DNA of 64,000 bases from JALSHZ01 sp964614535 (lineage in GTDB: Bacteria; Pseudomonadota; Gammaproteobacteria; UWMA-0217): assembly GCA_964614535.1 (NCBI GenBank), contig CAZTOZ010000076.1, positions 1 through 64,000 of the forward strand, read 5' to 3'. Below are positions 51,496 to 59,835 of the stretch, in pieces; position 1 is the stretch's first letter, and each line of letters opens with the position of its first letter. The notes below the pieces were generated by a model that worked only from the letters and a program-made list of their open reading frames with translations, had not been told where the DNA came from and ran no database searches. Made by a program: the position numbers and the translations under genes.

Positions 51496-52272
51496 TCACG
51501 GCGATCGCCAGGCGTGGTTGAACTCGATCAGCGCCGGTTTTTCCGACGCCGCCAGCATCTCGCGCAACAGCCGGCACTCCCGCTCATAGCCATCCGGGGT
51601 CAAATGGCCGCGCATCAGCTCGAAACGCAGATAGACCAGCCAGGTGTTGAGCACGTCGGTTTCGCAGTAGTCGCGGATGCCGCGGATGTCCCCGTCGAGG
51701 AAGGCGTCCCACACCTTCGCCCCGCTCATCCCCATCTTGCCGGGGAACCCGAGCAGCGTCGCCACTTCGTCCAACGGCGCGGCGGCGCGGGCCTGGTAGC
51801 CGGCGAGCACGTCCATCAGATCGGTGTGTCGCCACTGGAAGCGGTTGAGATAGTTGTTGAAACGGAAGCTCTGGTCCTCGTCGCCGACCTCCCAGTAGCG
51901 CGGCGCCGAGATGCAGTGCAGCAACGCGCGGTAGTGGATCACCGGCAGATCGAAACCACTGCCGTTCCAGGTCACCAGCGTCGGCGTGTAGCGGTCGAGA
52001 CCGTCGAAGAAACGCTGGATCAGGTCCTGCTCCGGCGACGTCTCGTCACCCAGCGACCACACTCTCACCTGCTCGCCGTGCCGGAAGACCACCGAGATGG
52101 CGACGATGCGGTGCAGATGGTGGGCGAGAAAGTCCCTGCCGGTCTTCTCCTCGCGCAGCTTGAACATCGCCTGGGCCGCCGCCTCGTCGTCGAGCCCGTC
52201 GAGGCCGTAGATGCGCCTTCCGCCCTCGACGTCGGGGACGGTCTCGATGTCGAAGACCATGATGTTATTCAT
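51496..52272 (-). CDS. 3'-5' exonuclease, DEDD family (PolB exonuclease-like)
   Basis: Product of 258 residues from ATG at 52272, with GGGAGG upstream. VFDIETVPDVEGGRRIYGLDGL is the ExoI motif (DxE); LVTWNGSGFDLPVIHYRAL is ExoII; and DIRGIRDYCETDVLNTWLVYLRF is ExoIII with the YxxxD catalytic pattern. This is the predicted 3'-5' exonuclease family related to DNA polymerase B proofreading domains, found as a stand-alone gene in many gammaproteobacteria. It overlaps the end of cysM by 8 bp, so it is probably co-transcribed with cysM-acpS-pdxJ-recO. Confidence 0.9.
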   Translation of the reverse strand: MNNIMVFDIETVPDVEGGRRIYGLDGLDDEAAAQAMFKLREEKTGRDFLAHHLHRIVAISVVFRHGEQVRVWSLGDETSPEQDLIQRFFDGLDRYTPTLVTWNGSGFDLPVIHYRALLHCISAPRYWEVGDEDQSFRFNNYLNRFQWRHTDLMDVLAGYQARAAAPLDEVATLLGFPGKMGMSGAKVWDAFLDGDIRGIRDYCETDVLNTWLVYLRFELMRGHLTPDGYERECRLLREMLAASEKPALIEFNHAWRSP

Positions 52273-53173
52273 GACGTCGCCCTCCCGCCGGAAAGACACC
52301 GGTGGAGATGTAGCGGTCACCGCGATCGCAGACGATCGAGACGATGGTGGCGCCACGCACCTCGCCGGCCAGCCGCAATGCCGCCGCCACCGCGCCACCG
52401 GAGGAGACACCGCAGAAGATCCCCTCGTCGGTGGCCAGCCGCCGCATCATCTGTTCGGCCTCCTCCTGGCCGACGGTGAGGATACGATCCACCAGCGAGG
52501 CGTCGTAGATGGCCGGCAGATAGGCCTCGGGCCAGCAGCGGATCCCGGGGATGTTGGCGTCGTCGTCCGGGTGGACGCCGACGATCTCGACCCGCGCCGA
52601 CCGCTCGCGAAGATAGCGCCCGGTGCCCATGATGGTCCCGGTGGTGCCCATCGAGCTGACGAAATGGGTGATCTCGCCGGCGGTGTCGCGCCAGATCTCG
52701 GGGCCGGTGGTCTCATAGTGGGCGCGCGGATTGTCGGGGTTGGAGAACTGATCCAGCAGCTTGCCTTTGCCCTCGGCCTGCATCTGCTCGGCCAGATCGC
52801 GGGCGCCCTCCATCCCCGCCGCCTCGGAGACGAGGATCAGCTCGGCGCCATAGGCGGCCATGCTGGCGCGGCGCTCCATGCTCATCGTCTCCGGCATGAT
52901 CAGGATCATGCGGTAGCCGAGCATCGCCGACACCATCGCCAGCGCAATGCCGGTGTTGCCACTGGTGGCCTCGATCAGCGTGTCGCCGGGGCGGATCTCA
53001 CCTCGCGCCTGGGCATGGCGGATCATGCTGTAGGCCGGCCGGTCCTTGACCGAGCCGGCCGGGTTCTGTCCTTCCAGCTTCACCAGCAGGGTGTTGCCGG
53101 TATCGGCGCCGATGCGTTGCAGCCGCACCAGCGGCGTGTTGCCGATCAGGCTCTCCAGCGTCGGGTATTGCAT
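52265..53173 (-). CDS. cysM: Cysteine synthase B (O-acetylserine/thiosulfate sulfhydrylase)
   Basis: Product of 302 residues from ATG at 53173; the acpS stop ends one base upstream. LIGNTPLVRL, the PLP lysine in NPAGSVKDRPAYSMI, IEATSGNTGIALAMVSAMLGYRMILIMPETMS, and SSMGTTGTIMGTGRYL mark the fold-II PLP enzyme. The combination and length (about 300) match CysM, not CysK. It makes cysteine from O-acetylserine with sulfide or thiosulfate. It sits in the recO-pdxJ-acpS operon downstream of acpS, as in several relatives. Confidence 0.96.
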   Translation of the reverse strand: MQYPTLESLIGNTPLVRLQRIGADTGNTLLVKLEGQNPAGSVKDRPAYSMIRHAQARGEIRPGDTLIEATSGNTGIALAMVSAMLGYRMILIMPETMSMERRASMAAYGAELILVSEAAGMEGARDLAEQMQAEGKGKLLDQFSNPDNPRAHYETTGPEIWRDTAGEITHFVSSMGTTGTIMGTGRYLRERSARVEIVGVHPDDDANIPGIRCWPEAYLPAIYDASLVDRILTVGQEEAEQMMRRLATDEGIFCGVSSGGAVAAALRLAGEVRGATIVSIVCDRGDRYISTGVFPAGGRRHE

Positions 53174-53174
53174 A

Positions 53175-53558
53175 TCAACTCGTCTCCAACAGGACGAAGG
53201 CGACCGCCGTCTCCGCTTCGTCGGCAATGCTCAGATGAATGGCCTCGATGCCGGCCCGGGCCGCCAGCTCGGCGGCGCGACCGTGCAACCTGAGCGCCGG
53301 ACGGCCCAGGTCGTTGTGCGTCACCTCGAAATCGGTGAAACGCAGCCCCTGCCGGAACCCCAGCCCCAGCGCCTTGCTGGCCGCCTCCTTGCTGGCGAAC
53401 CGCTTGGCCAGAAAGGCAGCCTTGGCGCGGGTGGCGGCGAAATCGGCCAGTTCGGCGCCCACCAGGATTCGCCGCGGGAAACGCTCGGGATGGCGCCGGT
53501 GCAGCGCCGCGATACGCCGCACATCGACCACGTCGGTTCCGATGCCGAAGATCGCCAT
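53175..53558 (-). CDS. acpS: Holo-[acyl-carrier-protein] synthase
   Basis: Product of 127 residues. IFGIGTDVVDVRRI contains the metal-binding aspartate, FLAKRFASKEAASKALGLG is the conserved WxxKEA-type core, and LHLSIADE..-like IHLSIADEAETAVAFVLLE ends it. It transfers the phosphopantetheine arm from CoA to apo-ACP. Its ATG overlaps the pdxJ stop (TGATG), showing translational coupling; recO-pdxJ-acpS is the classic order. Confidence 0.96.
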   Translation of the reverse strand: MAIFGIGTDVVDVRRIAALHRRHPERFPRRILVGAELADFAATRAKAAFLAKRFASKEAASKALGLGFRQGLRFTDFEVTHNDLGRPALRLHGRAAELAARAGIEAIHLSIADEAETAVAFVLLETS

Positions 53559-54280
53559 CAGTCCGCCAGCAGTGCCCGCATCTCACGCACCGCCTCGCCA
53601 ATGCCGACGAACAGCGCACGGGCGATGATGGCGTGGCCGATATTGAGCTCGTTGAGCCCCGGCAGGGCGCGGATGGCACGCACATTGTCGTAGTCGAGCC
53701 CGTGACCGGCATTGACCACCAGCCCGAGGTCGAGCGCGTGGCTGGCCGCCGCGGTGAGCCGCGCCAGTTCGGCCTCCCGCGCGGCGCCGGTCAGATTGGC
53801 GTAGCGGCCAGTGTGCAGTTCGATCACCGGCGCCCCGCAGGCGGCGGCCGCGCTGATCTGTTCGGTGTCGGGCTCGATGAAGAGAGAGACGGTCACGCCG
53901 GCATCGGCCAGCGCGCGGCAGACCTTCTCGATCTGGGCGCGATGACCGATGACGTCCAGCCCCCCTTCGGTGGTCAGCTCCTCGCGCCGCTCCGGCACCA
54001 GGCAGACGTCGTCCGGCCTCACCGCCAGGGCGATGGCCTGCATCTCGTCGGTGGCGGCCATCTCCAGGTTCATCTTGCTGCGGATCGTGCGCCGCAAGGC
54101 ATGGACATCGTCGTCCTGAATGTGCCGGCGATCCTCGCGCAGATGGAGCGTGATGCCATCGGCCCCGGCGTGTTCGACGAGATCGACGAAGGCCACCAGG
54201 TCGGGATAGGGCGTGAACCGCGCCTGACGGATGGTGGCGGCATGGTCGATATTGACGCCCAGCTTGATCGGCTTGGTCAT
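53558..54280 (-). CDS. pdxJ: Pyridoxine 5'-phosphate synthase
   Basis: Product of 240 residues from ATG at 54280. IKLGVNIDHAATIRQAR is the diagnostic N-terminus; GADGITLHLREDRRHIQDDDV, NLEMAATDEMQAIAL, VCLVPERREELTTEGGLDV, VSLFIEPDTEQI and VIELHTGRYA follow, with GHGLDYDNV and ELNIGHAIIARALFVG at the end. It condenses an aminoacetone phosphate with deoxyxylulose phosphate to form PNP (vitamin B6). It overlaps recO by ATGA at 54277-54280 and acpS by one base. Confidence 0.97.
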   Translation of the reverse strand: MTKPIKLGVNIDHAATIRQARFTPYPDLVAFVDLVEHAGADGITLHLREDRRHIQDDDVHALRRTIRSKMNLEMAATDEMQAIALAVRPDDVCLVPERREELTTEGGLDVIGHRAQIEKVCRALADAGVTVSLFIEPDTEQISAAAACGAPVIELHTGRYANLTGAAREAELARLTAAASHALDLGLVVNAGHGLDYDNVRAIRALPGLNELNIGHAIIARALFVGIGEAVREMRALLAD

Positions 54281-54993
54281 GGTCTCTGCTTTCCTCGAAT
54301 CCGCAGCAGTTGCTGCATCAGTTGTCGGCTTCTGAGTTCCCGCTCCCCCAGCAGCGGGCGCAGCGCCGCCGAGGTGACGCGGCGCAGTGCCCGCTGCACC
54401 GCCGGCTCGTCGAAATCCCCGCGCTGAAGCGCGGCCATGGTGGCGGCATCGATGGCCACCGCGTCGCGCCCCGGCATCGCCACGGAAAAACCGTGCCCCG
54501 GCATGAAGTAGTAGCGCCCGGCCTCGGCCAGCGGCGCGCCGGTGAGCCAATCCTCGCTGGTGTCGGGGGCATAGCCCAGCGCATCGAGCAGATGCCATTC
54601 GAAGCGCCGCAGCGTCGCTGCCGCCGGCGCGGCGACGGCCAGTGCCTCGAGGGTCTGCCGGTAGATCGCGTAGATGCCGGGCAGTGCCGCCTGCGCCGGC
54701 AGCAGCCGTTGCAGCACCTCGTTGCAATATAAACCACAGATGCCCGCTTCACCATCCAGCGCGAACACCGCCAGCGGCTCCGCCGCCCGCAGGGTCTTCA
54801 GATCCCGCTGCCCGCGCCAAGCGAACAGCAACTCCCGAAACGGCTGCCATGTCACCCCGCCGCCCTTCGGCGAGACCCGGGCCAACAGCGACTGACGGCC
54901 ATGATCACGGGTGAAGACATCGAGAATCCGGCTGTTCTCGCGGAAACGGCGGCCATGGAGGACGAAACCGGGGCTTTGCTCCACCGCGCTCAT
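54277..54993 (-). CDS. recO: DNA repair protein RecO
   Basis: Product of 238 residues. The N-terminal OB-fold reads PGFVLHGRRFRENSRILDVFTRDHGRQSLLARVSPKGG, typical for RecO. The central helical part has CGLYCNEVLQRLLP, YRQTLEAL and LRRFEWHLLDALGYAPD. RecO loads RecA on SSB-coated DNA with RecF and RecR. It lies between era and pdxJ, 66 bp after era, and overlaps pdxJ by ATGA. Confidence 0.95.
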   Translation of the reverse strand: MSAVEQSPGFVLHGRRFRENSRILDVFTRDHGRQSLLARVSPKGGGVTWQPFRELLFAWRGQRDLKTLRAAEPLAVFALDGEAGICGLYCNEVLQRLLPAQAALPGIYAIYRQTLEALAVAAPAAATLRRFEWHLLDALGYAPDTSEDWLTGAPLAEAGRYYFMPGHGFSVAMPGRDAVAIDAATMAALQRGDFDEPAVQRALRRVTSAALRPLLGERELRSRQLMQQLLRIRGKQRP

Positions 54994-55059
54994 CGCCCTG
55001 CCACCACGGCCCCGCGACCGTTTCGCCGGTGGCGCCAGGCCGCCGGCCGGACCGGACCG

Positions 55060-55956
55060 TCACTCCCGGTCGAGCGTGAATCGCTCCAACAGCCGCGCAT
55101 CGTCGCTCCACCCCGCCTTGACCTTGACCCACAGTTTCAGGTGCACCGGCACGCCGAGAATGCCGCCGATGCGCCGGCGCGCCTCGCTGCCGACCTTTTT
55201 CATCATCTCCCCTTTCCTGCCGATGACGATGCGCTTCTGCCCTTCCCGCTCGACATAGACGACGGCGGCGATGGAGACGCCGTTGGGGCCTTCCTGATAC
55301 TCCTCGACTTCCACCGCCAACGCGTAGGGCAGCTCCTTCTCCAGCGCCTGCATCAACTGTTCACGGATCAGCTCGGCGGAGACGAAACGCATGCTGCGGT
55401 CGGTCATTTCGTCCTCGTCGAACTCGAACGGCCGCGCCGGAATGTATTTTTTCACCACGTCAAGAAAACGGCGGATGTCGCGCTCGCGAAACACCGACAA
55501 CGGGATGATCTCGGCGAAATCGTGGCGCGCCGAGACCGACTGCAGATAGGGCAGCAGTGCGGCCTTCTCCTTGATCCTGTCCACCTTGTTGACGAGCAGC
55601 ACGACTGGCGCCGACTCCGCCTCGAGATGGTGGAGCACCTGCTCGTCCTCGTCGGTCCAGCGCCCCGCCTCGACCATGAAGACGATGACATCCCCCTCGG
55701 CCAGCGTGCCGATGGCGGTCTTGTTGAGACGCCGGTTGAGCGCCTTCCTGGCGTCGAGGTGAATACCGGGCGTGTCGACGAAGACGATCTGATGGTCGCC
55801 GTCGGTATGGATGCCGAGAATGCGGTTGCGGGTGGTCTGGGGCTTGGGTGTCGTGGCCGCCAGATGGACGCCGAGGACATGGTTCATCAACGTCGATTTG
55901 CCGACATTGGGCCGGCCGACGATGACCACTCGACCGCAGTGCGTGGTGGTGCTCAA
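55060..55956 (-). CDS. era: GTPase Era
   Basis: Product of 298 residues starting at TTG 55956, which overlaps the rnc stop as TTGA; no ATG or GTG lies in frame near the GTPase domain. G1 is GRPNVGKST, G3 DTPGIH, G4 NKVD, and switch I is KPQTTRN. The C-terminal KH domain has VYVEREGQKRIVIGRKGEMMKKVGSEARRRI. Era binds 16S rRNA and assists 30S maturation. rnc-era-recO is the conserved order. Confidence 0.96.
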   Translation of the reverse strand: MSTTTHCGRVVIVGRPNVGKSTLMNHVLGVHLAATTPKPQTTRNRILGIHTDGDHQIVFVDTPGIHLDARKALNRRLNKTAIGTLAEGDVIVFMVEAGRWTDEDEQVLHHLEAESAPVVLLVNKVDRIKEKAALLPYLQSVSARHDFAEIIPLSVFRERDIRRFLDVVKKYIPARPFEFDEDEMTDRSMRFVSAELIREQLMQALEKELPYALAVEVEEYQEGPNGVSIAAVVYVEREGQKRIVIGRKGEMMKKVGSEARRRIGGILGVPVHLKLWVKVKAGWSDDARLLERFTLDRE

Positions 55957-56624
55957 GCGTCGAGCACCCGTGCCAGCGCCAGCTTGGCGGCGGCCTGCTC
56001 CGCCTTGCGGCGGCTGCTGCCCCTGGCCTGGGTGACGATGGCCGGCTCGGCGACACGGCATTCGGCGGTGAAGGTCTGGTTGTGCGCCTCGCCACTGATG
56101 TCGAGGACGCGATATTCCGGCAGCGGCAACGCCCGCGACTGCAGCCACTCCTGCAGCCGGCTCTTCGGATCCTTCAGTGTCTCCGGCTCGGGCAACTCCG
56201 CCAGTTCGTCGCGAAAAAGGGCCAGGATATAGTCCCGCGCGTAGTCGAATCCCTTGACCAGATAGGCGGCGCCGATGATCGCCTCCAGTGCGTCCTCCAT
56301 GATCGACTCACGGCGAAACCCACCGCTCTTGAGCTCCCCCGCGCCGAGTTTGAGATAGTCGCCCAGCTGGTTGTCGGCGGCGATCCGCGCCAGCGTCGCG
56401 CCCCGCACCAGATGGGAGCGCAGACGGCTGAGATCGCCCTCGTTGACATCGGGAAAACGCTCGAACAGGTGGTTGGCGATGACCAGGCTGAGGACGCTGT
56501 CGCCAAGAAACTCCAGCCGCTCGTTGTTCTTCTTGCTGGCACTGCGATGGGTGATCGCCTTGGCGAACCAGGGCGACGCCAACACCTCCTCGTCCAGCAG
56601 TTGCAGCAAGCGGGGCGCGGGCAT
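55953..56624 (-). CDS. rnc: Ribonuclease III
   Basis: Product of 223 residues from ATG at 56624, overlapping the previous stop (TGATG). The RNase III signature NNERLEFLGDSVLSLVIANHLFERFPDVNEGDLSRLRSHLV is intact, with catalytic glutamate and aspartate; ESIMEDALEAIIGAAYL carries the second acidic pair. The C-terminal dsRNA-binding domain includes DPKSRLQEWLQ and GSSRRKAEQAAAKLAL. It processes rRNA and regulatory duplex RNA. Confidence 0.97.
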   Translation of the reverse strand: MPAPRLLQLLDEEVLASPWFAKAITHRSASKKNNERLEFLGDSVLSLVIANHLFERFPDVNEGDLSRLRSHLVRGATLARIAADNQLGDYLKLGAGELKSGGFRRESIMEDALEAIIGAAYLVKGFDYARDYILALFRDELAELPEPETLKDPKSRLQEWLQSRALPLPEYRVLDISGEAHNQTFTAECRVAEPAIVTQARGSSRRKAEQAAAKLALARVLDA

Positions 56625-56992
56625 CAGTCGGCCTCGGCCCTGAACGTGAGCAGAAAGTCGATATTGGCCAGAAACGGTCTCACCACCTCGTATTCCAGTG
56701 CGATCCGACGCTCCCCATCGACGCTCTCGACGACGAGGTTCTCCTGCGTGACGTCGTCGACGTTGTTGATCTCGAGCCGCTTGGCCAACCGCCGCCACAC
56801 TTCGCGATTGCTGGCGCGCTGATCGTCGAGCTCATCGGCCACCGTCTGCAGCGCCTTCTTCACCACGCCATATTCGAGATAGACCGGCACCAGACGCAAC
56901 GCCGCCAGCGCCGTCAGGCCCAGCAGCGCAAGACAGGCCAGCATGGTGAGCAAACCGGCACCACGTTGTTTCCCGCGGCGATCTCCTTCCAT
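56624..56992 (-). CDS. DUF4845 family membrane protein
   Basis: Product of 122 residues. An N-terminal basic stretch with GAGLLTMLACLALLGLTALAALRLVPVYLEYGVVKKALQ gives one pilin-like transmembrane segment, and the rest is a small periplasmic domain. It matches the DUF4845 family that sits between lepB and rnc in many gammaproteobacteria. No function is known. The start may lie a few codons in. It overlaps rnc by TGATG. Confidence 0.9.
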   Translation of the reverse strand: MEGDRRGKQRGAGLLTMLACLALLGLTALAALRLVPVYLEYGVVKKALQTVADELDDQRASNREVWRRLAKRLEINNVDDVTQENLVVESVDGERRIALEYEVVRPFLANIDFLLTFRAEAD

Positions 56993-57004
56993 CTTCGGTC
57001 CTCC

Positions 57005-57793
57005 TTATTCGATCACGGTGCCGATGCGACTGAAATCGACGCGGCGCTTGGTGAAGTTCCAGTGCATCCAGATCACCATCGCCCGGCCGACCAGGTTCTC
57101 CTCCGGCACATAACCCCAAAAACGGCTGTCGTTGCTGTTGTCGCGGTTGTCCCCCATGACGAAGTAGTGGCCATCCGGCACCACATATTCGCCACCGGCC
57201 CCGCGCGTGCGCTTGCGGTTGTTCAGCACCTTGTGCTCGACGTCGCCCAGTTTTTCCAGATAGACGACGTCGTCGGCGCTGAAGTATTCGTCGTTGGCCT
57301 CGTATGGCCCGAGATACTCTTTCGGTATCAGCTCACCATTGATCACCAACCGCTTGTTGCGATACGAGATGCGATCCCCCGGCAGGCCGATCACCCGCTT
57401 GATGTAGTCGAGTTCGGGGTTGCGCGGATAGCGAAAGACGACGATATCGCCGCGCTTCGGCTCGCCAACCGCCACCACCTTGGTATGGATCACCGGCAGG
57501 CGAATGCCGTAGGCATATTTGTTGACGAGGATGAAGTCGCCGACCATCAGCGTCGGGATCATCGAACCCGACGGTATCCGGAACGGCTCCACCACGAACG
57601 ACCGCAATACCAATACCACGGCCAGCACCGGGAAGAACGAGCGTGAATATTCGACATACCACGGTTCGCTGATCTCGCCATCGGGGCCAACCGGCGCCTC
57701 GCGCCGGGCCCTCAAAACGAAGCGATCGAGCAACCAAACGGCGCCGGTGAGCAGCGTGCCGATGACCAGCACCAGTTCCAGATCGAAATGCAT
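57005..57793 (-). CDS. lepB: Signal peptidase I
   Basis: Product of 262 residues with two N-terminal membrane helices (about 5-22 and 53-68). Catalytic Ser77 lies in FRIPSGSMIPTL and Lys132 in DYIKRVIGLPGD. GHYFVMGDNRDNSNDSRFWGYVPEENLVGRAM completes the S26 fold. It removes signal peptides from exported proteins. lepA-lepB is the normal order, with 4 bp between the genes. Confidence 0.97.
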   Translation of the reverse strand: MHFDLELVLVIGTLLTGAVWLLDRFVLRARREAPVGPDGEISEPWYVEYSRSFFPVLAVVLVLRSFVVEPFRIPSGSMIPTLMVGDFILVNKYAYGIRLPVIHTKVVAVGEPKRGDIVVFRYPRNPELDYIKRVIGLPGDRISYRNKRLVINGELIPKEYLGPYEANDEYFSADDVVYLEKLGDVEHKVLNNRKRTRGAGGEYVVPDGHYFVMGDNRDNSNDSRFWGYVPEENLVGRAMVIWMHWNFTKRRVDFSRIGTVIE

Positions 57794-57797
57794 TCGC

Positions 57798-59594
57798 CTA
57801 TTTCTCCGTCTTCAGCACGGCAAGAAAGGCTTCCTGCGGAATCTCCACCTTGCCCACCATCTTCATTCTCTTCTTGCCGGCCTTCTGCTTCTCCAGCAGC
57901 TTGCGCTTGCGTGACACGTCACCACCGTAACATTTGGCGAGCACGTTCTTGCGCAGCGCCTTGACATTGGTGCGGGCGATGATGTGGTTGCCGATGGCCG
58001 CCTGGATCGCCACCTCGAACATCTGCCGGGGAATGATGTCGCGCATCTTCTCGGTCAGCTCCCGCCCACGGCTCTGGGCCACGCTCTGATGCAGGATCAC
58101 CGACAGCGCATCGACCCGTTCGCCGTTGATGAGAATATCCACCTTCACCAGTGGCGCCGCCTGAAACCGCAGGAAGCTGTAGTCGAACGAGGCATAGCCA
58201 CGGCTCACCGACTTGAGACGGTCGAAGAAATCGACCACCACCTCGCTCATCGGCAGTTCGTAGCCGAGCGACACCTGCTTGCCGGTGTAGAGCATCTTGG
58301 TCTGCACGCCGCGCTTCTCGATGCAGAGCTTCATCACCTCGCCGAGATACTCCTGCGGCACGAGAATATTGCCCTGGATGATCGGCTCGCGAATCTCGTG
58401 GATCTCGTTGACCGGCGGCAGCTCCGACGGATTGTGGATCTCGAGGATCTCGCCCTTGGTGGTCTCGACTTGATAGACCACCGTCGGCGCGGTGGTGATG
58501 AGGTCGAGATCGTATTCCCGCTCCAGCCGCTCCTGGATGATCTCCATGTGGAGCATGCCGAGAAAACCACAGCGGAAACCAAACCCCAGCGCCTGCGAGG
58601 TCTCCGGCTCGTAAGCCAACGACGCGTCATTGAGTTTGAGCTTGTTGAGGGCGTCGCGAAGATTCTCGTAGTCGTCGGCGCTGACCGGATAGAGCCCGGC
58701 GAAGACCCGCGGCTGCACCTCCTCGAAACCCTCCAGCGGCGCCTCGGCCGGCTGGGCGGCATCGGTGAAGGTATCACCCACCTTGGCGGCGTCGATGTCC
58801 TTGATGCCGGCGATGACGTATCCCACCGATCCCGCCGGCAGTGCCTCCTGCTCCAGCGCCTTCGGCGTGAAGATGCCCAGCTTGTCCACCTGGTGGGTGG
58901 CGCCGGTGGACATCGCCACCAGCTTCTGTTTCCTGCGCAGTGTCCCTTCCATCACCCGCACCAGCGAAACGACGCCGAGATAGTTGTCGAACCAGGAGTC
59001 GATGATCAACGCCTGCAACGGCCCGTCGGCGTCGCCCGCCGGCGGCGGCACGCGCTCGACGAGCTGTTCCAGTAACGCATCGATCCCCTCGCCGGTCTTG
59101 GCACTCACCTCCAGCGCGTCGGTGGCGTCGATGCCGATGATGTCCTCGATCTCCTGCTTGACGCGGTCGGGATCGGCCGCCGGCAGGTCGATCTTGTTCA
59201 GCACCGGGATCACCTCCAGCCCCATGTCGATGGCGGTGTAGCAGTTGGCCACGCTCTGGGCCTCGACCCCCTGGGAGGCATCGACGACCAGCAGCGCGCC
59301 CTCGCAGGCCGCCAGCGAACGCGACACCTCGTAGCTGAAATCCACATGACCCGGGGTGTCGATGAAATTGAGCCGATAGACCTCGCCATCGGCCGCCCGA
59401 TAGTTCAACGACACACTCTGCGCCTTGATGGTGATGCCGCGCTCCCGCTCCAGATCCATCGAATCGAGCACCTGCTCCGACATCTCCCGCTCGGAGAGGC
59501 CACCGCAGGTCTGGATCAGGCGATCGGACAGCGTGGACTTGCCGTGGTCGATATGCGCAATGATCGAGAAATTGCGTATATTGTTGATATTAAT
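57798..59594 (-). CDS. lepA: Elongation factor 4 (LepA), apparent ATT start
   Basis: Product of 598 residues, as expected for LepA. The GTPase domain starts NNIRNFSIIAHIDHGKSTLSDRLIQTCGG; DTPGHVDFSYEVSRSL is G3 and NKIDLPAADPDRV G4; the C-terminal CTD has the family motif AKCYGGDVSRKRKLLEKQKAGKKRMK. In this frame there is no ATG, GTG, TTG or CTG between an in-frame TGA upstream and the G1 motif. The ATT at 59594-59592 lies six bases after GGAG (59604-59601) and gives the normal N-terminus. The next ATG (59483) would delete the P-loop. It overlaps the glutaredoxin gene by 5 bp. Confidence 0.95.
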   Translation of the reverse strand: MNINNIRNFSIIAHIDHGKSTLSDRLIQTCGGLSEREMSEQVLDSMDLERERGITIKAQSVSLNYRAADGEVYRLNFIDTPGHVDFSYEVSRSLAACEGALLVVDASQGVEAQSVANCYTAIDMGLEVIPVLNKIDLPAADPDRVKQEIEDIIGIDATDALEVSAKTGEGIDALLEQLVERVPPPAGDADGPLQALIIDSWFDNYLGVVSLVRVMEGTLRRKQKLVAMSTGATHQVDKLGIFTPKALEQEALPAGSVGYVIAGIKDIDAAKVGDTFTDAAQPAEAPLEGFEEVQPRVFAGLYPVSADDYENLRDALNKLKLNDASLAYEPETSQALGFGFRCGFLGMLHMEIIQERLEREYDLDLITTAPTVVYQVETTKGEILEIHNPSELPPVNEIHEIREPIIQGNILVPQEYLGEVMKLCIEKRGVQTKMLYTGKQVSLGYELPMSEVVVDFFDRLKSVSRGYASFDYSFLRFQAAPLVKVDILINGERVDALSVILHQSVAQSRGRELTEKMRDIIPRQMFEVAIQAAIGNHIIARTNVKALRKNVLAKCYGGDVSRKRKLLEKQKAGKKRMKMVGKVEIPQEAFLAVLKTEK

Positions 59595-59835
59595 GACTTT
59601 CTCCCAGAACCTTGTCGAGTCTTTCGCGATCGAGGAAGTGTTTGCAGATCACCTCGCCGCCATGGCAGAGCACCGGCACATCGGCATGGAAACGCCGGCG
59701 CAGCGTCACATCCCGGTCGATGTCCACCCGCTCCAGCGAACAGACGGACGGGTCGAGCAACTGGCCCAGCGCAAACGCCATATCGTCGCACAGATGACAA
59801 CCTTCGCGGTAATAGAGGGTGAGCCGCAGGGTCAC
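59590..59835 (-). CDS. Glutaredoxin-like protein (DUF836/YruB-like)
   Basis: Product of 81 residues from GTG at 59835, overlapping the mucD stop (GTGA). LTLYYREGCHLCDDMAFAL carries the CxxC redox pair (Cys13, Cys16), and ERVDIDRDVTLRRRFHADVPVL followed by GGEVIC matches the glutaredoxin-like DUF836 family. Expected to be a small cytoplasmic thiol-disulfide protein. It occurs between mucD and lepA in several gammaproteobacteria, so its place here is ordinary. Confidence 0.9.
   Translation of the reverse strand: MTLRLTLYYREGCHLCDDMAFALGQLLDPSVCSLERVDIDRDVTLRRRFHADVPVLCHGGEVICKHFLDRERLDKVLGESH
59592..59605 (-). promoter_or_regulatory. Ribosome binding site and ATT start codon of lepA
   Basis: On the minus strand GGGAGAAAGTC-ATT spans 59605-59592. 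GGAG sits six bases before the ATT, an ideal distance. No ATG, GTG, TTG or CTG exists in this frame between the upstream in-frame TGA and this point, so ATT (used by infC in enterobacteria) is the best start. Confidence 0.75.
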
